Numbered from the stretch's first letter, positions 21,085 through 32,860 are shown. The stretch: 64,000 nucleotides of DNA from Chamaelirium japonicum (GCA_947650365.1 OX393555.1:79985995-80049994); one strand, 5' to 3'. The notes: generated by a model from the sequence alone, not told the origin. Numbers and translations are program-made.

Positions 21085-22969
21085 GAGAGCCGTCAAACAT
21101 GCCCCGCCCTAAAGGGGTCATATATTATTTATAGGATAAGCTTACTTAAGGCCTAAGCAATCTATAGGAAACCCTAATCCATAGGAGAGATCCGACGATA
21201 GACAGCTATCCGATATTTATATTATTTAAATAGAAGTTTTACTTTACACCTAAAAATAATTAATTTATTTAAAGTAATAGATTATTTTATTTAAACGGAG
21301 AGATTTAATAATTTTTCTTATGATTAGTCGGCTTATTATTTAAATATTTAATTATAAAACATTACAACTGTGATGAGATCATTAGATCAGTCACAAAAAA
21401 ACAAAAAGGGAAATGAAACTAGAAGAAAGACAAGAGAGAAGAGCAAGGAGAGATACACGAAGATAGAAAAGAGAAGAAGTACTGCTCCAGTCCATTGGCC
21501 GCGGGTTTAGGTGTGAAGTAAGAAGCAATCTATATTCCAAAACTCCACAGAAGAGAGAGAAAAAGAGAGAAGAGAACGGAGAGATAAATGAAAAGAGAAG
21601 AGAGAAGAAGTCCTGCTCTAGTCCATTGGCCACTAGTATAGGTGTCAAGTAAGAAGGAATCTAAATTCCAAAACTCCACTTTTGTCTTTATTTCTCTCTC
21701 CCATGAATTAGTATTTCCTATAGATTGCTAAGGCCCTAAGTAAACTTACCCTATAAATAATATACGACCCATTTAGGGTAGGGCATGTTTGATAGAATTT
21801 AGATTCCTTCTTACTTCACAACTATACCCGTGGCCAATGGACTAGAGCAGGGCTTCTTCTCTCTTCGTTTATCTCTGCATTCTCTTCTCTTCTGTCATCG
21901 TTTCTCTTTTCGTTTTCTTGTGACTGGTCAGCTGGGCTCAACATGTTCGTACTGATAATGTGTTGTGAGAAGAGAGAGAAGAAGAAAATTTAATAACTAT
22001 AATTAATTATATAATATATCTCTCCTATGGATTAGGGTTTCCCATACTTTGCTTAGGCCCTAAGTAAGTTTACACTATATATAATATATGACCCTTTAGG
22101 GTGGGGACGTTTGATGGCTTTCTCATTCTCCCATCTCATAACTCGTTAATTAGCAAACTTAATTATTAAATTATTTAAATTATTTAATAATTAAATAAAT
22201 AATTAATTTAATTAAAAAAATTATAGTAACATTACTATTATAATCATAATAACGTTGAGATGATATTATTGAGAAGTGGAGTTTTTGAATTTAGATTCCT
22301 TCTAACTTCACACCTATACCCGTGGCAATAATCAATTATATATAATTAAATATTTATAGGGTAAGCTTACTAATTAAGAGAATTAATTTAATAATTATTT
22401 AAATAAATGATTAATACGACCCCTTTAGGGTGGGGCATGTTCGATCGGATAGCTGTCCACCGTCGGATCTCTACCATAGATTAGGGTTTCCCATAGATTG
22501 CTTAGGCCTTAAGTAAGCTTACCCTATAAATAATATACGACCCCTTTAGGGTTGGGGAAGTTTGATAACTCTCTCTTTTTTCCATCTCACAACACGTTAT
22601 TAGCACGAACATATTAAGCCCAGCTGATCAGTCATAAGAAAACGGAGAAAAAAGAAGATAAAGTTAAATAAATAATAATTTAAATAAATTATTATATAAT
22701 TAAATAGTTAAAAAATTATTTTATTAAATTATTAATTATTAATTGAAATAAATAAATAAAAGTAATTATTTTATTAAGTAATAAAATAAAACAAGAATTC
22801 AATAATTATTTATCTATTATTTAAATAATAAGTTTGAATATATAAATAATAAAATATTTTTTAAATAAATTAATATTTTTTTAAATAATCAAATAAATAT
22901 TTATTTATTTTAATATTTAAATAATAAGTAAATTATTTAAATAATTTAATTATTTAATTATATAGATAA
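21085..22969 (+). repeat. Segmental duplication, copy B
   Basis: It has the same block order as 17690-19880, including GATATTTATATTATTTAAAT at 21212, the L fragment ending CATGTTTGATAG joined to antisense M, and TAATCAATTATATATAATT. The main difference is the loss of nearly all of L and the P box at about 21372-21392, where AGATCATTAGATCAG runs into TCACAAAAAAAC of the leader. The copy is interrupted at 22969 by a Ty1/copia LTR. Confidence 0.85.
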
Positions 22970-23147
22970 TGTTACAAGAGAAAGGGAGAAGGAGGGATGG
23001 TTGCATTCGGGATGACGGCTACGCTCTCACGAATACGTGAGAGCCTCTTGTTTATTCATCACATATATATAGAGAGTTAGGGATTAGGAATAAACATGTC
23101 GGTTATATGTGTCCCACCAAAGTGGGTAGCCATATATATCCGTAACA
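22970..23147 (-). repeat. 3' LTR of the copia element, 178 bp
   Basis: On the minus strand it runs TGTTACGGATATATATGG to CTCTTGTAACA, with perfect 6-bp inverted ends TGTTAC/GTAACA. It includes CTCTATATATATGTG as a possible TATA region and a strong hairpin. It differs in sequence from RL module L although both are 168-178 bp. Confidence 0.85.
23023..23044. other. Hairpin in copia LTR
   Basis: GCTCTCACG and CGTGAGAGC pair perfectly over 9 bp with a 4-base AATA loop. In the element's RNA this lies in the downstream half of the LTR, possibly R or U5. A role in RNA 3'-end formation or packaging is possible but not shown. Confidence 0.7.
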
Positions 23148-23160
23148 CTCCCCCTTGGAT
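23148..23160 (-). other. Polypurine tract of the copia element
   Basis: ATCCAAGGGGGAG on the minus strand ends exactly at the LTR start TGTTAC, the normal place for plus-strand priming in LTR retrotransposons. Confidence 0.8.
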
Positions 23161-23180
23161 GCCCATTTTTCAAAAACATT

Positions 23181-23389
23181 GCCTCGTTAAAACCTTACTA
23201 AGGAAAACCCAATGGGACAAAATCTTTAGTGAAGGAAAAAGAGTACAATGCGTTCTTCAGGAATATAGTTCTTCAGGAACAGATTCGTTTGGAATCTTAG
23301 TGGGTGTGACTTACACTGCCTCATTAAAACCTTTCGATAGGACAACCCTGTGGGAAAACTCTCATCGTAGGAAAAAGTGTACAATGCGC
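23181..23389 (-). repeat. Diverged direct repeat in copia 3' untranslated region
   Basis: Two related segments of about 72 bp, at 23181-23252 and 23318-23389 (137-bp spacing), share GCCTCRTTAAAACC, ACAAAATC/GAAAACTC positions and AGGAAAAAG-GTACAATGCG. They lie between the pol stop and the polypurine tract. The plus-strand open frame of 130 codons across this region is fortuitous. Confidence 0.7.
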
Positions 23390-23539
23390 AAAAGACATTC
23401 TTATGGATATCTCCATCTGCATATGCAGGATGCACCCCCTCATTTTTTTCCTACATTCTATTACAAGCCTTACTTACATAAATCTTAAAAAGAAATTACT
23501 CCCTTCACCTAATACATTAAGATGCTACTTCCCACCCTG

Positions 23540-24300
23540 TTAATACATCAATTTAAAATAACATTCATATGCTTTGTTGGTAAGTCTCCTCAGACCAATC
23601 TGATGCACCATCTTCTAGATTATAGACTTTGGAAGTGCCTTGGTGAAAAGATCTGCTAAGTTCTCAGCTGATTTCACTTGCTTTATAATAATTTCTTTCT
23701 TCTCTTAGAGTTCATAGGTGTAGAAGAATTTTTGGGAGATGTGCTTGGTCCTGTCGCCTTTAATGAAGGCACTTTGAATTTGAGCTATGCATGCTGCATT
23801 ATCTTCATAAATTTCTGTAGGTTCATCCGTAGCTGATGGGAGTTGACAACTTCCTCTGATATGTTGAATTATCGATCATAGCCATACGCATTCTCTACTT
23901 GCCTCATGAAGCGCCAGTATCTCTGAATGATTGGACGAATTTGCTACTAGTGTTTGCTTTGTGGATTTCTATGAGATAGCTGCATTACTATTAAGAAACA
24001 CATACCCTGTTTGTGACCTCCCCTTATGGGGATCAGATAAATAACCAGAGTCTGTATATCCAACTAGGTTAGTCCTTTTACATGAATAGTATAAGCCAAA
24101 CTGTCCCTTTTAGGTATCTAAGTATGTGCTTTATACCATTTCAATATTTACGTGTAGGTGCAGAGCTATATCTAGCAAGTAGATTAACAGAAAATGAAAT
24201 ATAAGGCCTAGTGCATTGAGATAGATAAAGAATTGCACCTATTGAACTTAAATAGGGTACTTTAGGACCCAAGACTTCTTTATTTTTCTCTCTGGGCCTG
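23540..24300 (-). pseudogene. Broken RT-RNase H end of Ty1/copia Pol
   Basis: Read on the minus strand, it holds the end of the reverse transcriptase (ILYLSQCTRPYISFSVNLLA) and then the RNase H domain. The first acidic site is near TDSGYLSDPHKGRSQTGYV, followed by SNHSEILALHEASRECVW and DEPTEIYEDNAACIAQIQ, then RTKHISQKFFYTYEL and ENLADLFTKALPK. The frame ends at a TAA at 23540-23542. Several in-frame stops (for example after AAIS, FFYTYEL and PKSII) and at least one frameshift upstream of TDSGY show it is dead. The N-terminal part of Pol is absent. Confidence 0.85.
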
Positions 24301-25470
24301 TTGAGAAGTGGAGCTTTGGAATTTAGATTCCTTCTTACTTCATACTTATACCCATGGCGAATGGACTGGAGCAGGACTTCTTTTTTCTTCTCTTCATTTA
24401 TCTCTCCATTCTATTCTCTCTTCTTCTCTCCTCTCACAACATATTATCAGCATGAACATATCGAGCGAAACAAAGACAGAAGAGGGAGAGAAATAAAGAC
24501 AAAATAGAGAGAAGAGAATGAAGAGATAAACAAAGAGAGAAAAGAGAAGAAGTCCTGCTCCAGTCCATTGGCACAACTATAGGTGTGAAGTAAGAAGGAA
24601 TCTAAATTCCAAAACTCCACAGAAGGGAGAGAAGAAGATAAAAGAGAACAGAGAGATAAATAAAGAGATAAGAGAGAAGAAGTCCTGCTCCAGTCCATTG
24701 TCCACCGTCAGATCTCTCCCATGGATTAGGTTTTCCCATAGATTACTTCGGCCCTAAGTAAGCTTACCCTTTAAATAATATAAGACCCCTTTAGGGTAGG
24801 GCACGCTTGACGGCTCTTACTTTCTCTAATCTCATAACACATTATCAGCACGAACATATCGAGCACAACCATCAAATAATTCTTTTATCTCTCCGTTCTC
24901 TTCTATCTTCTCTTTTTTTCACTTTTCTTATAACACATTATCAGCACGAACATATCGAGCCCAACTGACCAGTCATAAGAAAACAGAAAGAGAAATAAAG
25001 ACAGAAGAGAGAGAAGAGAATAGAGAGATAAATAAAGAAAGAAGAGAGAAGATGTTCTCCAATCTATTCGCCACAGGTATAGGTGTGAAGTAAGAAGGAA
25101 TCTAAATTCCAAAACTCCACTTCTCTTCTCCCATAAATTAGGGTTGAGAAGTGGAGTTTTGGAATTTAGATTCCTTCTTAGTTCACACCTCCTGTGGCGA
25201 ATGGACTGGAGCAGGACATCTTCTCTCTTCGTATATCTCTCTGTTCTTTTCTCTCTTCTCTTAACATATTATCAGTACGAACATGTTGAGCCCAGCCGAC
25301 CAGTCATAAGAAAACGGAGAGAGAAATGAAGACAGAAGAGAAAGAAGAAGAGAGAAGAGAACGGAGAGATAAACAAAGATAGAAGAGAGAAGAAGTCCTG
25401 CTCTAGTACATTGGTAACGGGTATAGATATGAAGTAAGAAGAAATCTAAATTCCAAAAATGCCGCTTTGT
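24301..25470. repeat. RL mosaic after the copia element
   Basis: Antisense M+G (24301-24430) flips to sense P and G+M (24432-24620), then another sense G (24620-24700). A sense L (24700-24840) follows with P and a short A/T join, then sense P, G and M (24930-25125). Antisense M+G (25145-25250) flips at TCTCTTCTCTTAACATATTATC into sense P, G and M (25250-25470). Three strand switches occur in 1.2 kb. Confidence 0.8.
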
Positions 25471-26310
25471 AATAGTTTATTTTATTTAAATAATTCAATA
25501 ACTATTTATACTATAATAACTATAATATTTATATAAATATTATATGATTAATTTATTTTATTTAATTATATTATTAGGAAGTGGAGTTTTGAAATTTGAA
25601 TTTCTTTTTACTTCACACCTATACCCATGGCCAATGAACTAGAGCAGGACTTCTTCTCTCTTCTCTCTTCGTTTATCTCTCGGTTTTCTTGTTACTGGTC
25701 GGATGGGCTCGATATGTTCATGCTTATAACGTGTTGTGAGAAGAGAGAAGAGAATAGAGAGATAAACAAAGAGAGAAGAGAGAAAAAGTCCTGCTCCAAT
25801 CCGTTGGCGGGTATAGTTATGAAGTAAGAAGGGCACGTTTCACGGCTCTCTCTTTCTCCCATCTCACAACACATAATCAGAATGAACAAGTCAGAGCCCA
25901 GCTGACCAATCGCAAGAAAACGGAGAGAGAAACGAAGAAAGAAGAGAAAAAAGAAGAGAGAAGAGAACGAAGAGATAAACGAAGAGAGAAAAAAGAAGAA
26001 GTCCTGCTCTAGTCCATTAGCCTCGGGTATAGATGTGAAGTAAGAAGGACTCTAAATTCCAAAACTCCACAGAAGAGAGAGAAGAAGAGAGAAGAGAATG
26101 GAGAGATAAACAAATAGAGAAGAGAACGGAGAGATAAACGAAGAGAGAAGAGAGAAGAAGTCCTGCTCTAGTCCATTGGCCATGGGTATAGATGTTAAGT
26201 AAGAAGGAATCTAAATTTCAAAACTCCACTTCTCAATAATATAATTAAATCTCTCCATTGTCTTCTCTCTTCTCCCATGGATTAGGGTTTTACAAGAATA
26301 TAGAGAGAGA
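25471..26310. repeat. A/T spacer and RL cluster
   Basis: A/T lies at 25471-25575. Antisense M+G+P (25576-25735) flips at TTGTGAGAAGAGAG to sense G and a shortened M (25735-25830). Sense L end, P, G and M follow (25831-26065), then G duplications (26065-26165) and M to 26235, then the bridge and a sense L start broken at TAGGGTTTTACAAG. Confidence 0.8.
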
Positions 26311-26640
26311 TTAGAAGAGAGAAGTGGAGTTTTGGAATTTAGATTCCTTCTTACTTCATACCAACACTTATGGCTATTGGACTGGAGCTGGACATCTTCT
26401 CTCTTCTCTCTCCGTTTATCTCTCCGTTCTCTTTTTTCTTCTTCTTGCTTTTCTCAAAGGATCTTAGAGTGTTTTGGGTTAGCCCAGGAGGGTCTCTTAA
26501 CGCCTTCTTTTGGTGGAGTTTTAGAATTTAGATTTCTTCTTACTTTATATCTATACCCTTGTCCAATGGACTGGAGTTGGACTTCTTATCTCTTCTCTCT
26601 TCGTTTATCTCTTTGTTTTCTTCTTTCTTCTTTAAATAAT
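26311..26640 (-). repeat. Two minus-strand RL copies carrying the 60-bp insert
   Basis: Antisense M+G (26325-26452), the 60-bp insert (26453-26512), then antisense M+G (26513-26635). This matches 14996-15215 in reverse orientation, including the position of the insert between G and M. Confidence 0.8.
26453..26512 (+). repeat. 60-bp non-RL insert, copy 2
   Basis: CTCAAAGGATCTTAGAGTG to TCTTAACGCCTTCTTT, the reverse complement of 15031-15090 with about seven or eight differences. It is found nowhere else in the window. Confidence 0.85.
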
Positions 26641-27310
26641 ATATGACTCTTTTAGGGTGGGACACGTTTGATGACTCTCTTTTTCTCTTATCTCACAATA
26701 CATTATTAGTACAAACATATCGAGCCCAACTGACCAGTCGCAAGAAAACAGAGAGAAATGAAGATAGAAGAGAGAGAAGAAGAGAGATAAACAAAGATAT
26801 AAGAGAGAAGAAGTCCTGCTACAGTCCATTTGCCAAGGGTACAGGTGTGAAATAAGAAGGAATCTAAATTCCAAAATTCTAATTCTATTTCTGTTTCTCT
26901 TTCCATTTTCTTGCGACTGGTCGGCTAGGCTCGACATGTTTGTGCTGATAATATGTCTTATTTAATTAAGAACGAATCTAAATTCCAAAATTCCACTTCT
27001 TAATAATATAATTAAATATCTCTGTTCTCTTCTCTCTTCTCCTATGGATAAGGGTTTCCCATTGATTGCTTAGGCCCTAAGTAAGCTTACCCTATAAATA
27101 ATATATGATCCCTTTAGGGTGGGGCACGTTTGATGGCTCTTTTTTTCTCCCATCTCATAACACTTACCTAATAAATAATATATGACCTCTTTAGGGTGGG
27201 GCATGTTTGACGGCTCTCTCTTTCTCCCATTTAATAACACATTATCAGCATGAACATGTCGAGACCAGCCAATCAGTCGCAAGAAAACATAGAAAGAAAC
27301 TAAGATAGAA
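26640..27310 (+). repeat. RL block with 77-bp tandem L duplication, copy 1
   Basis: A sense L fragment, P, G and M (26640-26885), a short antisense G+P (26885-26955), the join ATGTCTTATTTAATTAAG, and an M end with bridge. Then comes L with two successive TATA-to-L-end segments (CTTACC starts at 27086 and 27163, period 77), followed by P and a short G. The same order recurs at 34556-35235. Confidence 0.85.
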
Positions 27311-28520
27311 ATGGAGTTTTGGAATTTAGATTCTTTCTTACTTCACACCTATACTCGTGGCCAATGGACTGGTGCATGATTTCTTCCCTCTTCTCTTTTC
27401 ATTTATCTCTTTGTTCTTTTTACTCTTCTTCTCTCTCATCTCTCCGAAGAAAGAAGAGAGAAGAAGTCCTGCTCTAGTCTATTCGCTACGGGTATAGGTG
27501 TGAAGTAAGAAGGAATCTAAATTTCAAAACTCCACAGAAGAGAGAAAAGAAGAAAGAAGAGAACGGAGAGATAAATGAAGACAGAATAGAGAGATACGAC
27601 TAGTCGGCTGGGCTCGATAGTAAGAAGTGGCACACCCAAATTGCTTAGGCTCTAAATTCAAATATTAAGAGATCCACTGTCGGATCTCTCCTATCGATTA
27701 GGGTTTCCTATAGATTGCTAGGCTCTAAGTAAGCATACCCTATAAACAATATACGACCCCTCTAGGGTGGGGTATGTTTAACGGCTCTCTCTTTCTCCCA
27801 TCTTACAACACGTCATCAGTACAAACATGTCGAGCCCAGCCGACCAGTCGTAAGAAAACGAAGAGAGAAACAAAGATAGAAGAGAGAGAGAATAGAGGAG
27901 AATAGAAAGAAAAATGAAGAGAGGAGAGAAGAAGTCTTGCTCCAGTCTATTAGCCACGGGTATAGGTCTAAAGTAAGAAGGAATCTAAATTCCAAAACTC
28001 TATTTCTTAATAATATAATTAAATCTCTCCATTCTCTTCTCTCTTTTTCCATGGATTAGAGTTTCCCATAAATTGCTTAGGTACTAAGTAAGCTTACCCT
28101 ATAAATAATTTACGACCACTTTTTGGTGGGGCACGTTTGATAACATCTCTCTTTCTACCATCTCACAATATGTTATCAGCATGAATATATCATACCCAAC
28201 CGACCAGTCACAAGAAAATGGAGAGAGAAACGAAGACAAAAAGAAAGAAGAAGAGAAGAGAACAGAGAGATAAACTAAGAGAGAAGAGAGAAGATATCCC
28301 ACTCTAGTCCATTCGCCACGGGTATACGTGTGAAGTAAGAAGGAATCTAAATTCCAAAATTTTACTTCTCAATATTATCATCTCAATATTATTATGATTA
28401 TCATAGAAATATTACTATAATTTTTTTAATTAAATTAATCATTTAATTAAAATAAAGAGAGAAGAGAATTTACTATGATAATCGTAATAACAATGAGATG
28501 ATACTATTGAGAAAACTCAA
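27311..28520. repeat. RL cluster, mainly plus strand
   Basis: Antisense M+G (27311-27440) flips to sense G+M (27440-27540). A short leader (27540-27595) and scrambled L and P fragments (27596-27665) follow. Then sense L, P, G and M (27665-28005), the bridge, and a second sense L, P, G, M (28030-28365) with W box and A/T (28366-28470). An antisense W box sits at 28470-28510. Confidence 0.8.
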
Positions 28521-29830
28521 CTTCTCAATAATATAATTAAATCTTTCTGTTCTCTTCTCTCTTCTCTCATAGATTAGGGTTTCCCATAGATATATTAGGC
28601 CCTAAGTAAGCTTACTCTATAAATAATATACGACCCCTTTAGGTTGGGGCACGTCTAACGCCTCTCCCTTTATCCCATCCTACAATACGCTATCAGCCCG
28701 AACATATCGAGCCCAACCGGCCAGTCATAAGAAAACGGATAGAGAAACGAAGCAAGAAGTGGTGTTTTGGAATTTAGATTCTTTATTACTTCACATCTAT
28801 ACTCGTGGCCAAGGGGCTGGAGCAGGACTTCTTCTCTCTTCTATCTTTATTTATTTCTCCGTTCTCTTCTCTCTTCTTCATTCTCTTTTGTCTTCGTTAA
28901 AATCCACTTCTTCTCTCAATAAATAGAGAGAGAAACCAAGTCAGAAAAGGGAGAAGAAGTGAGAAGAGAACGGATAGATAAATAAAGAGAGAAGAGAGAA
29001 GAAGTCCTACTCCAATCCATTGGCCATGGGTATAGGTGTGAAGTTCTCTCCTCTATATTTATTTATCTCTCTGTTCTCTTCTCTCTTCTTCTCTCTCTTC
29101 TTCTCTCTCTTCTGTCTTCGTTTGTCATTCTGTTTTTCTTCTGACTGGTCGGCTAGGCTCGACATGTTCGTGCTGATAATGTATTATCAGATGGGAGAAA
29201 GAGAGAGCAGTCAAACATGCCCCACCCTAAAAAAGTTGTATATTATTTATAGGGTAAGCCTACTTAGGGCCTAAACAATCTACGGTAAACCCTGATCCAT
29301 AAGAGAAGAGAGAATAGAACAGAAAGATTTAATTATATTAATAAGAAGTGGAGTTTTGGAATTTAGATTCCTTCTTACTTTACACCTATACCTGTGGCGA
29401 ATGGACTGGAGCAGGACTTCTTCTTTCTTCGTTTATCTCTCTGTTTTCTTCTCTCTTCTTCTCTTTTCTCACAACACGTTATCAGCACGAACATATCGAG
29501 CCCAGCCGACCACTATTTTGAATTTAACTAAATTATTTTAATATATTATTTAAATAATTTATCTCTCTATTCTCTTCTTTCTCTTCTATCTTTGTTTCTC
29601 TCTTAATTTTCTTGTGACTGTTCGGCTAGGCTCGACATGTTCATGCTGATAACGAGTTGTGAGAAGAGAGAAGAAGAGAGAAAAGAACGGAGAAATAAAC
29701 AAAGAGAGAAGGAAAAAGTCCTGCTCCAGTCCATTCACCACGGGTATAGGTGTGAAGTAAGAAAGAATCTAAATTCCAAAACTCCACTTCTCAATATTAT
29801 AATTAAATCTCTCCATTCTCTTCTCTCTTT
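28521..29830. repeat. RL cluster, mixed strands
   Basis: Sense L and P with a short G (28560-28758), antisense M+G (28758-28900), sense G with a partial M (28925-29043), antisense G+P+L (29043-29300), antisense M+G (29340-29460), a flip to sense P at 29468, a short A/T join (29515-29565), antisense G+P (29565-29655), a flip to sense G+M (29655-29790), then bridge. L at 29183-29285 is read on the minus strand with a full TATTATTTATAGGG. Confidence 0.8.
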
Positions 29831-31430
29831 TCCCATGGATTAGGGTTTCTCATAGATAGCTTACGCCCAAAGTAAGCTTACCCTATAAATAATATACGAC
29901 CCCTTTAGGGTGGGGCAGTTTGACGGCTCTCTCTTTCTCCCATCTCAATACACGTTATCAGTATGAATATGTCAAACCAAGCCAACCAGTCGCAAGAAAA
30001 ACAAAGAGAGAAACGAAGACAGAAGAGAGAGAATAAGAGAGAAGAGAATGTAGATATAAAGAAATATAGAAGAGAGAACTTCACACCTATACCCGTGGCC
30101 AATGGACTAGAGCAGGACTTCTTCTCTCTTTGTTTATCTCTTCATTCTCTTCTCCCTTTTTCTCTCTTCTATTATTGTGAAGTGGAGTTTTGGAATTTAT
30201 ATTACTTCTTACTTCTTACCCTATAAATAATATACGACCCCTTTAGGGTGGGCATGTTTGATGGCTCTCTCTTTCTCCCATCTCATAATATGTTATCAGC
30301 ATGAACATGTCGAGCCTAGCCGACTAGTCACAAGAAAACGGAGAGAGAAACGAAGATAGAAGTAAAGTTTTGGAATTTAGATTCCTTCTTACTTCACACC
30401 TATACCTGTGGCCAATGGATTTGAGCATGACTTTTTGTCTCTTCTATCTCCATTTACCTCTCTGTTTTCTTCTCTCTTCCTCTCTCTCTTTTGTGGAGTT
30501 TTGGAATTTAGATTCCTTCTTACTTCACACCATACTCGTGGCCAATGGACAGGAGTATGACTTCTTTTCTCTTTGTTTATCTCTCTGTTCTCTTTTCTCT
30601 TTTTCTCTCATCTCACAATACATTATCGGCATGAACATGTCATATCCAGCTGACCATTCATAAGAAAACGGAGAGAGAAACAAAGACAAAAGAGAGAAAA
30701 GAATAGAGAGATAAATAAAGAGAGAAGATAAAATAAGTCCTCCTCCAGTCCATTGGCCATGGGTATAGGTGTGAAGTAAGAAGGATGGATGTCCACCGTC
30801 GGATCTCTCCCGTGGATTAGGGTTTCCCATAGATTGCTTAGGCCCTAAGTAAGCTTACCCTATAAATAATATACGACCCTTTTAGGGTGGGGCACGTTTG
30901 ACGGCTTTCCCTTTCTCCCATCTCACAATACATTATCAGCACGAATATATCGAGCCCAGCTGATCAGTCACAAGAAAATGGAGAGAGTAATGCAATTAGA
31001 AGAGAGAGAAGAAGAGAGAAGAGAACAGAAAGATAAACGAAGATAGAAGAGAGAAGTAGTTCTCCTCCAATCATGGGCCACAGGTATAGGCTTGAAGTAA
31101 GAAGGAATCTAAATTCCAAAACTCCACTTCTCAATATTTATACGACCCCTTTAGGGTGTGGCATATTTGATGACTCTCTCTTTCTTCCATCTCACAACAC
31201 GTTATCAGTATGAACATGTCTAGCCCAACTGGCCAGGCATAAGTAAACGGAGAGAGAAACGAAGATAGAAGAAAGAGAAGAAGAGAGAAGAGAACAGAAA
31301 GATAAACCAAAAGATAAGAGAGAAGTCCTGGTCCAGTCCATTGGCCACGGGTATAAGTGTAAAGTAAGAAGGAATATAAATTCCAAAACTCCACTTGTCA
31401 ATAATATAATTAAATCTCTCTATTCTCTTC
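29831..31430. repeat. RL cluster with three complete plus-strand L-G-M copies
   Basis: Sense L, P and G (29831-30075) flip to antisense M+G (30075-30215). A short sense L (30218-30300) with P and G (to 30362) meets antisense M+G twice (30362-30490, 30490-30608). At 30608 a flip gives sense P, G and M (30608-30785), then full sense units 30786-31135 and 31136-31405. The P box is well preserved at about 30928-30942. Confidence 0.8.
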
Positions 31431-32860
31431 TCTCTTCTTCCATGGATTAGGGTTTCCTATAGATTGCTTAGGCGCTAAGTAAGCTTACCCTATAAATAAT
31501 ATACGACCCCTTTAGGGTAGGGCACGTTTGTGGGCTCTTTCTTTCTCCCATCTTACAACACGTTATTAGCACGAACATATCGAGCCCAGCTAACCAGTCG
31601 CAAGAAAAATGGAGAGAGAAATGAAGACAGAAGAGAGAGAAGAAGAGAGAAGAGAACGAAGATATAAATAAAGATAGAAGAGAGAACTTCACACCTATAT
31701 CCGTGGCTAATGCACTGGAGTAGAATTTTTTCTCTCTTTGTTTATCTCTTCGTTCTCTTCTCTTTTCTTCTCTCTCTTCAGTTTTCATTTCTCTTTACTT
31801 TTATTGAAAGAAGAAGTGGAGTTTAACGAAGACAGAAGAGAGATAATAAGTGAGAAGAGAACGGAGAGATAAATGAAGAGAGAAGAAAAACAAAGTCATG
31901 CTAAAGTCCATTCCTCATGGGTATAGGTGTATAGTAGGATGGAATCTAAATTCCAAAACTCCACTTCTATCTTCATTTCTCTCTCCGCTTTGTTGTGACT
32001 GGTCAGTTGGGCTCGATATTTTCGTGCTGATAACGTATTTTGAGATGGGAGAAATAGAGAGCAGTTAAATATGCCCCACCCTAAAGGGGTCGTATATTAT
32101 TTTTAGGGTAAGTTACTTAGGGCCTAAGTAATCTATTGGAAACCCTAATCCATGGGAGAAGAGAGAAGAGAACGGAGAGATTTAATTATATTATTGAGAA
32201 GTAGAGTTTTGGAATTTAGATTTCTTCTTACTTCATACCTATACCCATGGCAAATGGACTGGAACATGACTTCTTTTCTCTTCTCTCTTCGCTTATCTCT
32301 CTATTCTCTTCTTTTTTTTTCTCTCTTCTCACAACACTTTATCAGCACGAACATATCGAACCCAGCCGACCAGTCACAAAAAAAAGGAGAGAAAAATAAA
32401 GCAGAAGAGAGAAAAGAGAACAGAGAGATAAACGATGAGAGAAGAGAGGCCAGTCCATTGGCCACAGGTATAGGTGTGAAATAAGAAGGAATCTAAATTC
32501 CAAAACCCGACAGAAGAGAGAGAAGAGAATAGAGAGGTAAATGAAGAAAGAAGAGATAAGAAGTCCTGCTCCAGTCTATTGACCATGAGTATAGGTGTGA
32601 AGTAAGAAGGAATCTAAATTCCAAAACACTACTTCTGTCTTCGTTTCTCTCTCCATTTTCTTATGACTGGTCAGCTAGGCTCGACATGTTCGTGCTGATA
32701 ACGTATTATGAGATGGGAGAAAGAGAGAGTCGTCAAACGTGCCCACCCTGAAGGGGTCATATATTATTTATAGGGTAAGCTTACTTAGGGCCTAAGCAAT
32801 CTATAGGAAACTCTAATCCATGGGAGAGATCCGACGGTGGACAGCCATCTTTCGTACTTC
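31431..32860. repeat. RL cluster, plus then minus strand
   Basis: Sense L, P and G (31440-31688) flip to antisense M+G (31688-31800). Sense G+M (31818-31968) flips to antisense G+P+L (31968-32165). Antisense M+G (32195-32320) flips at TCTCTTCTCACAACACTTTATC to sense P, G, M (32322-32512), with another short G+M (32512-32632). Antisense G, P and L then run 32632-32850, ending at GACGGTGGACAGCCATC. Confidence 0.8.

Larger units (their letters stand above)
22970..24300 (-). mobile_element. Ty1/copia retrotransposon, 3' part only
   Basis: On the minus strand: the end of RT and RNase H with several stops, a 3' untranslated part with a repeated motif, a polypurine tract (CCAAGGGGGAG) and one 178-bp LTR. 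The 5' LTR, gag, protease, integrase and most of RT are missing. The broken side at 24300 joins directly to the start of an antisense M module (TTGAGAAGTGGAG). RNase H words such as YLSDPHKGRSQTGYV and HEASRECVW are typical of plant Ty1/copia; the Ale/Retrofit lineage is a guess from memory. Confidence 0.85.

Noticed and set aside
22970-23147. Copia LTR as the source of RL module L
   Set aside because: Both are short and start TGTT, but their internal sequences, promoter regions and flanks do not match. A family link could not be supported.
23096-23488. 130-codon plus-strand open frame in the copia remnant
   Set aside because: It overlaps the LTR edge, polypurine tract and 3' untranslated region of an element whose genes are on the other strand.
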